A DNA stretch of 64,000 nt, from the NCBI RefSeq assembly GCF_900564145.1, contig NZ_UOOB01000001.1:1153732-1217731 (forward strand). Direction: 5' to 3'. Below are positions 36,328 to 45,277 of the stretch, piece after piece. Source of the stretch: Comamonas sp. lk. Its GTDB lineage: Bacteria > Pseudomonadota > Gammaproteobacteria > Burkholderiales > Burkholderiaceae_C. The notes under the pieces are model-generated. The model was not told where the DNA came from. It worked only from the letters and a program-made list of their open reading frames with translations, and searched no databases. Made by a program: the position numbers and the translations under genes. Position 1 is the first letter of the stretch; each line of letters opens with the position of its first letter.

Positions 36328-37665
36328 TCAGTTGCTTTTGCGGCGTTGGAGGCGGGTGATGAAGGCAATGGCCAGGATGGCGGACAGCGCCTCCACAATG
36401 GCGACCAGGTACAGGCCGGGAGCAACCTTGCCGCTGGAGGCCTTGATCAAGCCCATCAGATAGGGGGCACCGAAGCCGGCCAGATTGGCGACCGAGTTGA
36501 TCAGTGCCACGCCCACGGCGGCAGCACCGCCGCTGAGCAGCATATTGGGCATCTGCCAGAACACCGGGATGGCGCTCATGGTGCCTACCAGGGCCAGGAC
36601 CATGGCCGACAAGGCCACGATCACGGGAATGCTGTTCATGCCCATGGTGATGGCCAGGGCCAGCATGCCTGCGGCGCCCAGCAGGACCGAGCCTGCAAAG
36701 TGCCAGCGCACTTCACCGCGATGGTCGGAATGGCGGCCGTTGATCACCATGCCTGCGGCACCCAGCAGATAGGCACCGCCGGCAATCCAGCCCACTTGCA
36801 TGGGCGAGGTGAAGCCTGCTTCACGGATCACGGTGGGGATCCAGAAAGTCAGCGTGGAGTTGGCGCACAGCAGGCAGAAGAACACGGCAATCAGCAGCCA
36901 CACCATGGGGTTGCTGAACAGGGTGCGCCAGTCGCTGTGGCGTTCGCCCTGGGCCTTCTGGTCCAGTTCCAGCTGCTGGCGCACGACGGCGCGGTCCGCG
37001 TCGGTGAGCCACTTTGCCTGCTCGGGACGGTCCGTCATGTAGAAATAGGCGAAGATGCCGGCCAGCACCGAGGGAATGCCTTCGATGATGAACAGCCATT
37101 GCCAGCCGTGCATGCCGTGTGCACCTGCAGCCCAGGTCATGATGCCGCCGGCCAGGGGACCACCGATCACGCCGGCGATGGCAGAGGCCGACATAAAGGT
37201 GCCGAAGGCCTTGGCGCGACGCTTGGATGGGTACCAGTAGGTCAGGTACAGGATGATGCCGGGGTAGAAGCCGGCTTCGAACACGCCCATCAGAAAGCGC
37301 AAGAGGTAGAACTGGGTCGGCGTCGTCACCCAGGCCTGCAGGATGCAAATGAGACCCCAGCCGATGGTGATGCGCATCACCGTCTTCTTGGCGCCAATCT
37401 TTTGCAGCAGCATGTTGGACGGCACTTCGAACAGAAAGTAGCCGATGAAGAAGATGCCCGCGCCCAGGCCGTAGACCGCCTCGCTGAATTTCAGATCGTC
37501 GAGCATCTGCAGCTTGGCAAAACCGATGTTGACGCGGTCCAGCCAGGCCAGTACCCACAGCACGCCCAGAAAGGGCAGCAGCCGCCAGGAAATCTTGGAA
37601 TAGGTGGCATCGACCTGGTCGACCGACGGGGCTGTGCCGCTGATCGGCATATGTTGAGCACTCAT
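36328..37665 (-). CDS. MFS transporter, anion:cation symporter (ACS) type
   Basis: This 445-residue, 12-TM major facilitator has the ACS-family blocks: LAWLDRVNIGFAKLQM in TM1, then FEVPSNMLLQKIGAKK and GVFEAGFYPGIILYLTYWYP. A central loop (about residues 205-240) follows, and the second half starts FSNPMVWLLIAVFF. Such proteins import organic anions including aromatic acids. Position in this cluster suggests a purine-derived compound such as urate or hydroxyisourate, by context only. ATG at 37665 is used; an extension to 37716 is possible. It is divergent from a LysR gene over a 131-base region. Confidence 0.9.
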   Translation of the reverse strand: MSAQHMPISGTAPSVDQVDATYSKISWRLLPFLGVLWVLAWLDRVNIGFAKLQMLDDLKFSEAVYGLGAGIFFIGYFLFEVPSNMLLQKIGAKKTVMRITIGWGLICILQAWVTTPTQFYLLRFLMGVFEAGFYPGIILYLTYWYPSKRRAKAFGTFMSASAIAGVIGGPLAGGIMTWAAGAHGMHGWQWLFIIEGIPSVLAGIFAYFYMTDRPEQAKWLTDADRAVVRQQLELDQKAQGERHSDWRTLFSNPMVWLLIAVFFCLLCANSTLTFWIPTVIREAGFTSPMQVGWIAGGAYLLGAAGMVINGRHSDHRGEVRWHFAGSVLLGAAGMLALAITMGMNSIPVIVALSAMVLALVGTMSAIPVFWQMPNMLLSGGAAAVGVALINSVANLAGFGAPYLMGLIKASSGKVAPGLYLVAIVEALSAILAIAFITRLQRRKSN

Positions 37666-37718
37666 GGCAAGTCCTTGTCTCATAAGTCTGTTATTTGGGT
37701 ATGTGGACGCTTGCATGG

Positions 37719-37770
37719 TCGCGGGTTGCCGCGATATGCGAAACTAGGCTGCTGCTATGAGCCGCATAGC
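37719..37770. promoter_or_regulatory. LysR-type operator region between MFS and LysR genes
   Basis: Two perfect inverted repeats lie in this short divergent region: TCGCGG-GTTG-CCGCGA (37719-37734) and GCTATG-AGCCG-CATAGC (37754-37770). The second contains the T-N11-A spacing expected of LysR regulators. They probably bind the neighbouring LysR protein. Confidence 0.55.
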
Positions 37771-37796
37771 AAAATGCATATTCCTAGGGAAAACAC

Positions 37797-38729
37797 GTGT
37801 CTCGCAGCGAAGATCCGTTCGACACCTACTTGCTGCGCGTGCTGTGCACCTTGATCAGCGAAAAAAGCGTGTCGCGCGCGGCAATACGCCTCAATCAGTC
37901 ACAACCGGCCATCAGCGCAGCGCTGAGGCGATTGCGGGCCATCTTCAACGACCCGCTGCTGGTGCGGGACAAGAACCGCATGGTGCCCACGGCGCGCGCG
38001 CTGCAGGCGGTGGAGCAGGCGCGTGCGGCACTGGGGCTGATAGAAGGCCTGCTGACCACGGGCAAGGAATTTGCCGCCGAGACGACGCAGCAGCGCTTCA
38101 CCATTGCCACGCCCGACTATCTGGCCCCGCCCTTCATGACGCGCGTGGTGCAGCTCATGCGGGCGCAGGCGCCGGGAGCCCGGCTGGTGATACTGCCGCT
38201 GAGCCAGAGTTTCGACTACGAGCAGGCCTTGCAGAACGGCGATGTGGACATCGTCATAGGCAACTGGCCCAGCCCGCCCGAGCATCTGCATATGTCCACG
38301 CTGATCGAGGACGAGGTGGTCTGTCTGCTGGACGAAAAGCACCCGCTGGCCGCGCCGGGCCAGCTCACCTCCGAGCAATATCTGCAGTCCGCCCATGTGG
38401 TGTTCACGCCGTACTCGCCGGACCAGCGCGGTGTGGTGGAGACCAGTCTGGGCACGATGCGGGTCAGCCGTGACGGCCGTGTGCAGTGCTCGCATTTCTC
38501 GCTGGCCCCCGATCTGCTGGTGGGCACCGATCTGCTGCTGACCACCAGCCGCCATTTCGCGCTCTATCACTCCAGGCGCCTGCCGCTGGCCATGGTGCCT
38601 TTGCCCATGGGCAGCCGTAGCATGCGCTTTTATCAGCTATGGCATTCGTCCCGTCACCGGGACGCCTCGCATATCTGGTTGCGGGGGCTGCTGAATCAGG
38701 CTGCGCAGGTGCTGACGCAGCTGGTGTAG
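37797..38729 (+). CDS. LysR-family transcriptional regulator
   Basis: This 310-residue protein has an N-terminal winged helix (LLRVLCTLISEKSVSRAAIRLNQSQPAISAALRRLR). The wing LLVRDKNRMVPTARA follows, then a two-lobe effector domain. It is divergent from the MFS-uraH-deaminase genes and upstream of the OHCU decarboxylase gene, so it is the likely regulator of urate or purine catabolism, with a pathway intermediate as inducer. GTG at 37797 preserves the standard N-terminus, with AGGGA upstream. Confidence 0.92.
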   Translation: MSRSEDPFDTYLLRVLCTLISEKSVSRAAIRLNQSQPAISAALRRLRAIFNDPLLVRDKNRMVPTARALQAVEQARAALGLIEGLLTTGKEFAAETTQQRFTIATPDYLAPPFMTRVVQLMRAQAPGARLVILPLSQSFDYEQALQNGDVDIVIGNWPSPPEHLHMSTLIEDEVVCLLDEKHPLAAPGQLTSEQYLQSAHVVFTPYSPDQRGVVETSLGTMRVSRDGRVQCSHFSLAPDLLVGTDLLLTTSRHFALYHSRRLPLAMVPLPMGSRSMRFYQLWHSSRHRDASHIWLRGLLNQAAQVLTQLV

Positions 38730-38797
38730 CCGACTGCTATACGGGCTATAACAAGCCAGGACTGTGAGACGGCAAACCGGCTTTCTACACTGGCTTC

Positions 38798-39349
38798 ATG
38801 ACTACCGACACCCAATCCTCCATCCCCTCGCTAGACGAGCTCAACGCCATGACGCCGGACGCTTTTGTGGCTGCGCTAGGCGAGGTCTTCGAATATGCTC
38901 CCTGGGTCGCCCAAGCCGCCGCGCTACAGCGCCCGTTCCACAGCATCGATGCGCTGCACGCCGCCATGCTGGCCGCCGTGCATGCCAGCCCCCGCGAGCA
39001 GACCGTACGCTTTCTTTGCGGTCACCCCGAGCTGTCGGCCAGCGCCGTGCGCTCGGGCACGCTGACCAGCGATTCGCAGCAGGAGCAGCAAAGCGCCGGT
39101 CTGGGCGAGCTGGCGCAGTCCCAAGGCGAGCGCCTGGTGGCGCTGAACCAGAGCTATCGCACACGCCATGGCTTCCCCTTCATCGCCTGCGTGCGTCACT
39201 ACACGCGCGCCGGCCTGTTTGCCGAGCTGGCTTCGCGTACCGATCGCGCTACCGAGGCAGAGTTTGCCGAAGCGCTGCGCCAGATCGGCTTTATCAGCCG
39301 CCTGCGTCTGGCGCAGCGCGTGAGTGAAGCCAGCTTGCAAGCCGCTTGA
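38798..39349 (+). CDS. uraD: OHCU decarboxylase
   Basis: This 183-residue helical protein shows the UraD family pattern: LGEVFEYAPWVAQAA, the catalytic His in RPFHSIDALHAAM, CGHPELSA and the C-terminal RHGFPFIACVR. It decarboxylates 2-oxo-4-hydroxy-4-carboxy-5-ureidoimidazoline to S-allantoin, the third urate breakdown step. It lies 68 bases after the LysR gene. Together with uraH it needs a urate oxidase that is not found in this window. Confidence 0.92.
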   Translation: MTTDTQSSIPSLDELNAMTPDAFVAALGEVFEYAPWVAQAAALQRPFHSIDALHAAMLAAVHASPREQTVRFLCGHPELSASAVRSGTLTSDSQQEQQSAGLGELAQSQGERLVALNQSYRTRHGFPFIACVRHYTRAGLFAELASRTDRATEAEFAEALRQIGFISRLRLAQRVSEASLQAA

Positions 39350-39374
39350 GTCGGCCCAGGGGCGTAGCCTAGAA

Positions 39375-39409
39375 ACAAAACAGCACGCCGAGGCGTGCTG
39401 TTGGTTTTT
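39375..39409. terminator. Bidirectional terminator after uraD
   Basis: CAGCACGCC-GA-GGCGTGCTG has AACA on the left and a T-rich tract (TTGGTTTTTG) on the right. It separates uraD from the convergent acyl-CoA dehydrogenase gene. Confidence 0.85.
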
Positions 39410-39439
39410 GAAGCGGGCTTGAATGCCGCAGCGGTGAAG

Positions 39440-40555
39440 TTATGCGAACACGCCGGCGCTGTCCTGCATATGGGCGGACACTGTGCCCAGATGGTGCAAG
39501 GTGTCGCCACCCGTCATCTCCATCTGCGTCAGGCGCTTGAAGTAGTGGCTGCCCACATATTCGTCTGTCACGCCAATGCCGCCGTGCAGCTGCACGGACT
39601 GCTGGCCCACAAAGCGCATGGACTGGCCCAGCTGCACCTTGGCGCGGGCCACGGCCGTATGGCGCTCTTCCGCTGGGGCGCCCAGCTTCAGGCTGGCGTA
39701 ATAGCTCATGGAGCGGGCCAGCTCCAGCTGCATCTTCATATCGGCCACGCGGTGGCGCAGGGCCTGGAAGCTGGCAATGGCCACGCCGAACTGCTTGCGC
39801 TGGTTCATGTATTCCGTGGTCAGCTTGAGAGTTTGCTCCATCACGCCCACACCCTCGGCGCACAGGGCGGCATTGACTATGTCCTGCGCCAGCGTGAGGG
39901 CGGGCAGGCCGTTGCTGGTGATCAGCGTGGCGGGCACGGCATGGCAGATCAGATCGGCAGCGCGGCCTTCATCCTGGGTGGCGTAGCCGCGTGTGCTGAC
40001 GCCGGGGGCGCTTTTCTCCACCAGGAACAGCGCCAGCTTGCCGTCCAGTTGCGCGGGCACGATGAAGGCATCGGCCTGATCGCCAGCAGGAACAATGTTT
40101 TTGGTAGCGCTTAGCGAATATTCGTCGCCGGATTTATTCGCTTTTGCTTCACAAACATCAAGGCGGTAGCGCGCTTTGCGCTCCTGCGATGCGAGCACCA
40201 CCAGCTTTTCACCGCTGGCGATCTGGGGCAACCAGGCTTGCTTGACGGCATCGCTGCCGAATTGGGTCAGCACGGCAGAGGCGGCAAACGCCTGGGCCAG
40301 CGGCTCCATCACCAGGCCGCGGCCCAGCTCTTCCATCACCACCATGACATCCACCGCGCCCTGGCCCAGGCCGTCATAGGCCTCGGGCACGGTCAGGGCG
40401 GTCAGTCCCAGCTCGGCCAGCTCGTTCCAGGCCTCGCGCGAAAAGCCGCCCTGGCTGGCAATGGACTGGCGGCGCTCGAAGCTATAGCCCTTCTCGACCC
40501 AGCGGGCCACAGCATCGCGCAGTTGTTGTTGATCGTCGGAAAAATCGAAATCCAT
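39440..40555 (-). CDS. Acyl-CoA dehydrogenase family protein (PimD-like small subunit)
   Basis: This 371-residue ACAD fold starts MDFDFSDDQQQLRDAVARWVEKGYSFERR, as do pimeloyl-CoA dehydrogenase small subunits. The helical C-terminus has MRFVGQQSVQLHGGIGVTDEY, which contacts FAD. It oxidises an acyl-CoA using FAD in beta-oxidation. The adjacent gene encodes a larger ACAD; such pairs form heteromeric enzymes for dicarboxylyl- or branched acyl-CoA. A short segment at about 40095-40155 is AT-richer than the rest. ATG at 40555 is the standard start. Substrate is inferred only by family. Confidence 0.9.
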   Translation of the reverse strand: MDFDFSDDQQQLRDAVARWVEKGYSFERRQSIASQGGFSREAWNELAELGLTALTVPEAYDGLGQGAVDVMVVMEELGRGLVMEPLAQAFAASAVLTQFGSDAVKQAWLPQIASGEKLVVLASQERKARYRLDVCEAKANKSGDEYSLSATKNIVPAGDQADAFIVPAQLDGKLALFLVEKSAPGVSTRGYATQDEGRAADLICHAVPATLITSNGLPALTLAQDIVNAALCAEGVGVMEQTLKLTTEYMNQRKQFGVAIASFQALRHRVADMKMQLELARSMSYYASLKLGAPAEERHTAVARAKVQLGQSMRFVGQQSVQLHGGIGVTDEYVGSHYFKRLTQMEMTGGDTLHHLGTVSAHMQDSAGVFA

Positions 40556-40681
40556 ATTTGTCTCCTGCTGCCAAAGCGAGTGCGCTTTGCGCACCATCAC
40601 ATTCAGCGAAGCTCTTGCAAGAGCCCCCTCCTGGAGGGGGCGTGGGGGAGTCGTACGTGCAAATACAGGCCGGACTCGGCT

Positions 40682-41863
40682 TTAGCCGAGCACCGTCTGC
40701 GCGACGATATTGCGTTGCACTTCGTTGGAGCCGCCGTAGATGGTGGTCTTGCGCATATTGAAATAGGTAGAGGCCAGCGGCGCATTGCTCACCGCACCGC
40801 CGGGGAAGTCGCCCTGGTAGCCGGCTTCCATGGCTTCCTGCACATAGGGCAGGGCATATGGGCCGGCGGCCAGCATCATCAGCTCGGAATAGCGCTGCTG
40901 AATTTCGCTGCCCTTGATCTTCAAAAGGCCGGCGATATCCAGCGGGTTCTTGCCCGACTTCATGGCCGAGAGCACGCGCAGCACCATCATTTCCAGCGCA
41001 ATCACGTCGATCTCCAGCAGGGCGATCTGGTCGCGGAAACGCTGGTCTTCCCACACGCCTTCGGCCTTGGCAATGCGCTTGAGGCGCTCCAGCTCGCGCT
41101 TGGCGCGGTTCACGTCGGCAATATTGGTGCGCTCGTGGCTCAGCAGGTGCTTGGCGTAGGTCCAGCCCTTGTTTTCCTCGCCGATCAGTTGGTCGGCAGG
41201 TACTTGCACGTTGTCGAAGAAGACTTCGTTGACCTCATGGCCGCCGTCGAGCAGCTTGATGGGGCGCACGGTGACGCCGGGCGACTTCATGTCGATCAGC
41301 AAAAAGCTGATGCCGGTCTGTGGCTTGCCCTCGTTGCTGGTGCGCACCAGGCAGAAGATCCATTCGCCATACTGGCCCAGGGTGGTCCAGGTCTTTTGGC
41401 CGTTGACGATGTAGTGATTGCCCACGCGCTCGGCACGGGTCTTGACGCTGGCCAGGTCCGAGCCCGAACCGGGTTCGCTATAGCCCTGGCTCCACCAGAC
41501 TTCGCCACTGGCAATGCCGGGCAGAAAGCGCTGGTGCTGCTCGGGTGTGCCGTAGGCCATGATGACCGGGGCCACCATCACGGGGCCGAAGGGGATGATG
41601 CGCGGCGTGCAGGCCAGGGCGCATTCTTCTTCGAACAAATGCTTTTGAATGGCGCTCCAGCCGGGGCCGCCGAACTCCTTGGGCCAGCCATAGCCCAGCC
41701 AGCCTTTTTTGCCCAAAATCTTGGCCCAGCGCTGCAGATCATCACGCGTCAGGTGCAGATCGTTGCGTACCTTGTGCGCAATGTCCTCGGGCAGATGGGC
41801 TCGCACCCAGGTGCGGATTTCTTCGCGGAAAGACTGTTCTTCAGGGGTAAATGCCAAATCCAT
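40682..41863 (-). CDS. Acyl-CoA dehydrogenase family protein (PimC-like large subunit)
   Basis: This 393-residue ACAD starts MDLAFTPEEQSFREEIRTWVRAHLP, like large-subunit PimC-type enzymes. The FAD/substrate region YSEPGSGSDLASVKTRAERVG and VNGQKTWTTLGQYGEW is intact. The C-terminus has STYFNMRKTTIYGGSNEVQRNIVAQTVLG, a classic ACAD motif. It lies 126 bases upstream of the small-subunit-like gene in the same direction. No thiolase, hydratase or CoA ligase is adjacent, so the pathway is not fixed by context. Confidence 0.92.
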   Translation of the reverse strand: MDLAFTPEEQSFREEIRTWVRAHLPEDIAHKVRNDLHLTRDDLQRWAKILGKKGWLGYGWPKEFGGPGWSAIQKHLFEEECALACTPRIIPFGPVMVAPVIMAYGTPEQHQRFLPGIASGEVWWSQGYSEPGSGSDLASVKTRAERVGNHYIVNGQKTWTTLGQYGEWIFCLVRTSNEGKPQTGISFLLIDMKSPGVTVRPIKLLDGGHEVNEVFFDNVQVPADQLIGEENKGWTYAKHLLSHERTNIADVNRAKRELERLKRIAKAEGVWEDQRFRDQIALLEIDVIALEMMVLRVLSAMKSGKNPLDIAGLLKIKGSEIQQRYSELMMLAAGPYALPYVQEAMEAGYQGDFPGGAVSNAPLASTYFNMRKTTIYGGSNEVQRNIVAQTVLG

Positions 41864-42029
41864 GCGTTTGTCTCCAGAAAATCTGGATGCGTTTGTAGCA
41901 CGCACGTTCTTTTTTCATCTGTCCAGGGCGTGACAGTTGGCACGTAATGGGTAAAAGCACTGATCTTGACGCCCCCCCTGAGTCGCTTGTGGCTCTGGGG
42001 GCTGCGCCGCGCCGTGCGGTGGATACAGC

Positions 42030-42731
42030 TTATTCGGTAGATGCTGGCGTTGCAGCGGGGGTGGGGGGCTCCACGCCCAGCGATTCGCACAGCAGCTGCA
42101 CGGTGGCGCGCAGCTGGGTCACTTCGGCCTCCAGCGTGTCCACGCGCTGCTGCAGGGCAGATGCGTTGCTGACGGTGCCGGCGCTGCTGCTGGCTTGCAG
42201 CGCATTCACATCCACCGGGCCGCACAGCAGATGGGCCCAGCGCGGCTCGCGTGCGCCGGGCGCACGGGGCAGGAGCACGACCAGGGGGCCTCCTTTTTCC
42301 TCGCTGCGCTCACGCAGCTCGTCCAGAAAGGCTTCGACCGAGGAAATATCGGCAAAGCGGTGCCAGCGCTCGGAGTTGATGCGCAGCTCGCCAGCGGTCT
42401 GTGGGCCGCGCAGCATCAAGAGAGCCAGCAGCACGGCGGACTGATCGGGCACGCCAATGCCGCGTGGAAAGTTGTGCTCCCAGCGGGTGGAGCGGGTGCT
42501 GCTGATCTGCACGGCCAGGGATTTCTGGCGCAGCTCGTCCAGCGCTTCCTGGGCCTGGCCGTCGCTGATTTCCATCACCGGGTCGCGGCTGGACTTCTGG
42601 TTGCAGCCGGTGATTAGTGCGTTGAGCGTCAGAGGGTAGCTGTCGGGCACGGTGCGGGCTTTTTCCATCAGCGTGGCCAGAACGCGGGCTTGCACAGGGG
42701 TCAAGGGGGTGACGCGGGGATCGAAAGGCAT
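42030..42731 (-). CDS. YceH family protein (DUF480/UPF0502)
   Basis: This 233-residue protein matches the UPF0502/YceH family throughout: [54 protein letters not shown] and a middle domain ending [14 protein letters not shown]. The fold contains two winged-helix domains, suggesting DNA binding. A C-terminal heptad region (about residues 196-222) with a Pro/Ala-rich tail follows. The function is not established. It is divergent from purN with 88 bases between starts. Confidence 0.9.
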   Translation of the reverse strand: MPFDPRVTPLTPVQARVLATLMEKARTVPDSYPLTLNALITGCNQKSSRDPVMEISDGQAQEALDELRQKSLAVQISSTRSTRWEHNFPRGIGVPDQSAVLLALLMLRGPQTAGELRINSERWHRFADISSVEAFLDELRERSEEKGGPLVVLLPRAPGAREPRWAHLLCGPVDVNALQASSSAGTVSNASALQQRVDTLEAEVTQLRATVQLLCESLGVEPPTPAATPASTE

Positions 42732-42819
42732 GTTGTCTCCTCAAAAAAGTACAGGGCCGCATACAGGAACTGGGGTTGACCCGGAGGGGAAATTCCCGTC
42801 GGTGCGACAATCGCCGCCC

Positions 42820-43398
42820 ATGAAAAACATCGTGATCCTGATCTCGGGCGGCGGCTCGAACATGGCCGCCATTGTGCGTGCATCCCAGCAGCAAGACTGG
42901 GCCAAGCGCCACAACGCCCGTGTGGCTGCCGTGATCAGCAACAAGGCCGACGCCAAGGGGCTGGTGTTTGCAAGCGATAACGGCATTGCCACCGAGGTTC
43001 TGGATCACAAGCAGTTTGACAGCCGCGAGGCTTTCGATGCCCAGCTGGCCCAGGTGATTGACCGCCATGCGCCCGATCTGGTGGTGCTGGCCGGCTTCAT
43101 GCGCATTCTCACGCCGGGCTTTGTCTCGCACTATGCGGGGCGCATGGTCAACATCCACCCCTCGCTGCTGCCGGCCTTCACCGGCCTGCACACCCACCAG
43201 CGCGCCATTGATGCGGGTTGCAAGTTTGCCGGCGTGACCGTGCACCATGTGACGGCCGAGCTGGATGTGGGGCCGATTCTCGATCAGGCAGTGGTGCCGG
43301 TGCTGCCCGGCGACACGGCCGAGGCGCTGGCGGCCCGCGTGCTGGTGCAAGAGCACATCATCTACCCGCGTGCCGTACTCAATCTGATTAAAGATTGA
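42820..43398 (+). CDS. purN: Phosphoribosylglycinamide formyltransferase (GART)
   Basis: This 192-residue enzyme has the phosphate-binding loop ISGGGSNMAAI. The formyl-transfer motif FMRILTPGFV...NIHPSLLPAF contains the catalytic Asn and His, and the Asp is in VTAELDVGPIL. It transfers formyl from 10-formyl-THF to GAR in step three of purine synthesis. The start ATG 42820 begins MKNIVILIS. Its TGA stop (43396-43398) lies in the first bases of a dispersed palindromic repeat. Confidence 0.96.
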   Translation: MKNIVILISGGGSNMAAIVRASQQQDWAKRHNARVAAVISNKADAKGLVFASDNGIATEVLDHKQFDSREAFDAQLAQVIDRHAPDLVVLAGFMRILTPGFVSHYAGRMVNIHPSLLPAFTGLHTHQRAIDAGCKFAGVTVHHVTAELDVGPILDQAVVPVLPGDTAEALAARVLVQEHIIYPRAVLNLIKD

Positions 43399-43439
43399 TA
43401 GCTGCTGGCGCTTGATGCATAAGCGCTATAGCCTTGTTT
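43395..43439. repeat. Dispersed palindromic repeat, well preserved copy
   Basis: The copy reads TTGATAGCTGCTGGCGCTTG-ATGCAT-AAGCGCTATAGCCTTG. The arms GGCGCTT and AAGCGCT form a hairpin. It fills the gap between convergent purN and the DUF1653 gene and contains the purN stop codon, so it may double as a transcription terminator. Confidence 0.75.
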
Positions 43440-43696
43440 CAAGCCGGTTTTTGCTGATCCTCCGGCAGACGGCGAAAGCGCGGCCGCTCCACGCCGTCAA
43501 TCACCACGGTCTCGTTGAACATGGCGGCGGGCCGCACCCACAGGCCGTGCTCGCCATACAGGGCGCGGTACAGCGTCATGGGCTCCAGCGTCTCGCTGTG
43601 GCGCACGGTGTCCAGTACCTGATAGCGCATGCCTTTGTAGTGTTCGTAGAGGCCGGGTGCGGGGGTGATGAGCGGGGGCAGGTGATGATCGGACAT
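43439..43696 (-). CDS. DUF1653 domain protein
   Basis: This 85-residue protein matches DUF1653 over its whole length: GLYEHYKGMRYQVLDTVRHSETLEPMTLYRALYG, then LWVRPAAMFNETVV. It is a small, apparently soluble beta-rich protein of unknown function. It lies between two copies of the dispersed repeat and is divergent from the RNA methyltransferase gene. Confidence 0.88.
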   Translation of the reverse strand: MSDHHLPPLITPAPGLYEHYKGMRYQVLDTVRHSETLEPMTLYRALYGEHGLWVRPAAMFNETVVIDGVERPRFRRLPEDQQKPA

Positions 43697-43699
43697 GGT

Positions 43700-43756
43700 T
43701 TTATCAAAAACAATAGCTGTCAGCGTATATGAAATAAGCGCTGGCGCCTGTTTTTA
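43700..43756. repeat. Dispersed palindromic repeat, well preserved copy
   Basis: AAAAACAATAGCTGTCAGCG and AAGCGCTGGCGCCTGTTTTT are the two arms, so the outer AAAAACA and TGTTTTT also pair. It lies upstream of the DUF1653 start and of the divergent methyltransferase gene, in a promoter-proximal position. Confidence 0.75.
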
Positions 43757-43839
43757 TCGGGAATTGAGTGAGTTGGCTGTGTGCGGCGGAACAAGCCAGT
43801 GCAAGCCAGGGCTTGGGCGACAGTGGGACAATTGCGCCC

Positions 43840-45171
43840 ATGCATCCCAAACAGCTTCTCGACGCTTGCTCTGAACTCGTCAAGCGCGCCCTGACATTTG
43901 AACACCCGGCCGATTCCGTGGTGTCTTATTTTTTCCGCGAAAACCGCTACCTCGGTCCGCGCGAACGCGCCACCCTGGCCGAAACCACTTACACCGTGCT
44001 GCGCAAGAAGCTGTTGTTCGAAGCGCTGGCGCATTCGGGCAGCGGCGCGCGTGAGCGCCGTCTGGCCATTCTGGGCTTTGCCGCCGTCCTGCGCGAACAG
44101 GCCAAGAAGGAAGGCAAAGTCAAGAACAAGGACGGACAGGATAGCGAGACCTTCATCCAGGCCGCTCTCACGCCTCAGGAACTCAAGTGGCTGGCTGCCT
44201 GCGACGGCATCAAGCAAGACGAGTTGATGGAATCCCACCGCCACAACCTGCCCGAGTGGCTGGTCGAGCCTTTGAAGGCTCAGCTGGGCGAGGAATTCTG
44301 GGCGCTGGCTGCCAGCATGGAAAAGGCCGCTCCCCTGGATTTGCGCGTCAACGCGCTCAACGACAAGCGCTCCGACGTGCGCAAGGAACTGGAAAAAGCC
44401 GGCATCAAGGCCGTGCCCACGCCGTACTCTCCCATCGGTCTGCGTATTGACGGCAAGCCTGCGCTGGCCAAGGTCGATGCCTTCAACCGTGGCGCCATCG
44501 AGGTGCAGGATGAAGGCTCGCAATTGCTGGCCCTGATGCTGGACGCCAAGCGCGGCGAGATGGTGGTGGACTTTTGCGCCGGTGCCGGCGGCAAGACCCT
44601 GGCCATCGGCGCTTCCATGCGCAACACCGGCCGTCTGTACGCCTTTGATGTCTCGGGCCACCGCCTCGACGCCTTGAAGCCCCGTCTGGCGCGCTCGGGC
44701 CTGTCGAATGTGCACCCCGCCGCCATTGCCCACGAGCGCGATGAGCGCGTCAAGCGCCTGGCCGGCAAGATCGACCGCGTGCTGGTCGATGCGCCTTGTT
44801 CGGGCCTGGGCACGCTGCGCCGCAACCCCGACCTCAAGTGGCGTCAAAGCCCCAAGGCCGTGGAAGAGCTGACGCAAAAGCAGGCCGCCATCCTGGCCAG
44901 CGCTGCGCGCCTGGTCAAGGCCGGCGGTCGTTTGGTCTATGCCACCTGCTCCATCCTGCCGCAGGAAAACGAAGCCATTGCCGAAGCCTTTGCGGCCGCG
45001 CATCCCGACTTTGTGCCCCTGAGCGCAGGCGAGCTGCTGGAGCAGCTCAAGATCGAGAACGGCGATTCGCTGTGCAGCGGCGGTGACGACGGCAGGCAGT
45101 ATCTGCGTCTGTGGCCTCACAGTCACGAGACCGACGGCTTTTTCGCCGCTGTCTGGGTGAAGAAGGCCTAA
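43840..45171 (+). CDS. RsmB/NOP2/Sun-type RNA cytosine methyltransferase
   Basis: This 443-residue protein has an N-terminal NusB-like helical part. The Rossmann methyltransferase follows: SAM motif VVDFCAGAGGKTLAIGA, DAPCSGLGTLRRNPD with the TC/PC catalytic cysteine, and YATCSILPQENEAIAEAF with the second catalytic Cys. It makes m5C in RNA, probably 16S rRNA as RsmB does, though assignment between RsmB and other paralogs is uncertain. ATG at 43840 is chosen as the start. Confidence 0.9.
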   Translation: MHPKQLLDACSELVKRALTFEHPADSVVSYFFRENRYLGPRERATLAETTYTVLRKKLLFEALAHSGSGARERRLAILGFAAVLREQAKKEGKVKNKDGQDSETFIQAALTPQELKWLAACDGIKQDELMESHRHNLPEWLVEPLKAQLGEEFWALAASMEKAAPLDLRVNALNDKRSDVRKELEKAGIKAVPTPYSPIGLRIDGKPALAKVDAFNRGAIEVQDEGSQLLALMLDAKRGEMVVDFCAGAGGKTLAIGASMRNTGRLYAFDVSGHRLDALKPRLARSGLSNVHPAAIAHERDERVKRLAGKIDRVLVDAPCSGLGTLRRNPDLKWRQSPKAVEELTQKQAAILASAARLVKAGGRLVYATCSILPQENEAIAEAFAAAHPDFVPLSAGELLEQLKIENGDSLCSGGDDGRQYLRLWPHSHETDGFFAAVWVKKA

Positions 45172-45230
45172 CTTCCAGGCAAGTCCGCTTTCACTGTCGG
45201 GCAAAGCTTTGGGGGGGGCGGCAGACCGCC

Positions 45231-45277
45231 TAAAATTGAACGACCGTGCTTTACTCGATGAAGCACGGTTTTTTTGC
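45231..45277 (+). promoter_or_regulatory. Terminator-like hairpin directly before the desaturase start, with possible promoter
   Basis: ACCGTGCTT (45243-45251) pairs with AAGCACGGT (45261-45269), followed by about nine T, an intrinsic terminator shape. It ends 18 bases before the desaturase ATG. TAAAAT at 45231-45236 resembles a -10 box. Either it only ends the upstream methyltransferase transcript, or it is a 5' leader structure controlling the desaturase. Confidence 0.55.

Noticed and set aside
40095..40160. AT-richer segment in the small acyl-CoA dehydrogenase gene as another repeat insertion
   Set aside because: Only the first few bases (TTTTTGGTAGC) resemble the repeat and the encoded residues fit the normal ACAD beta domain.
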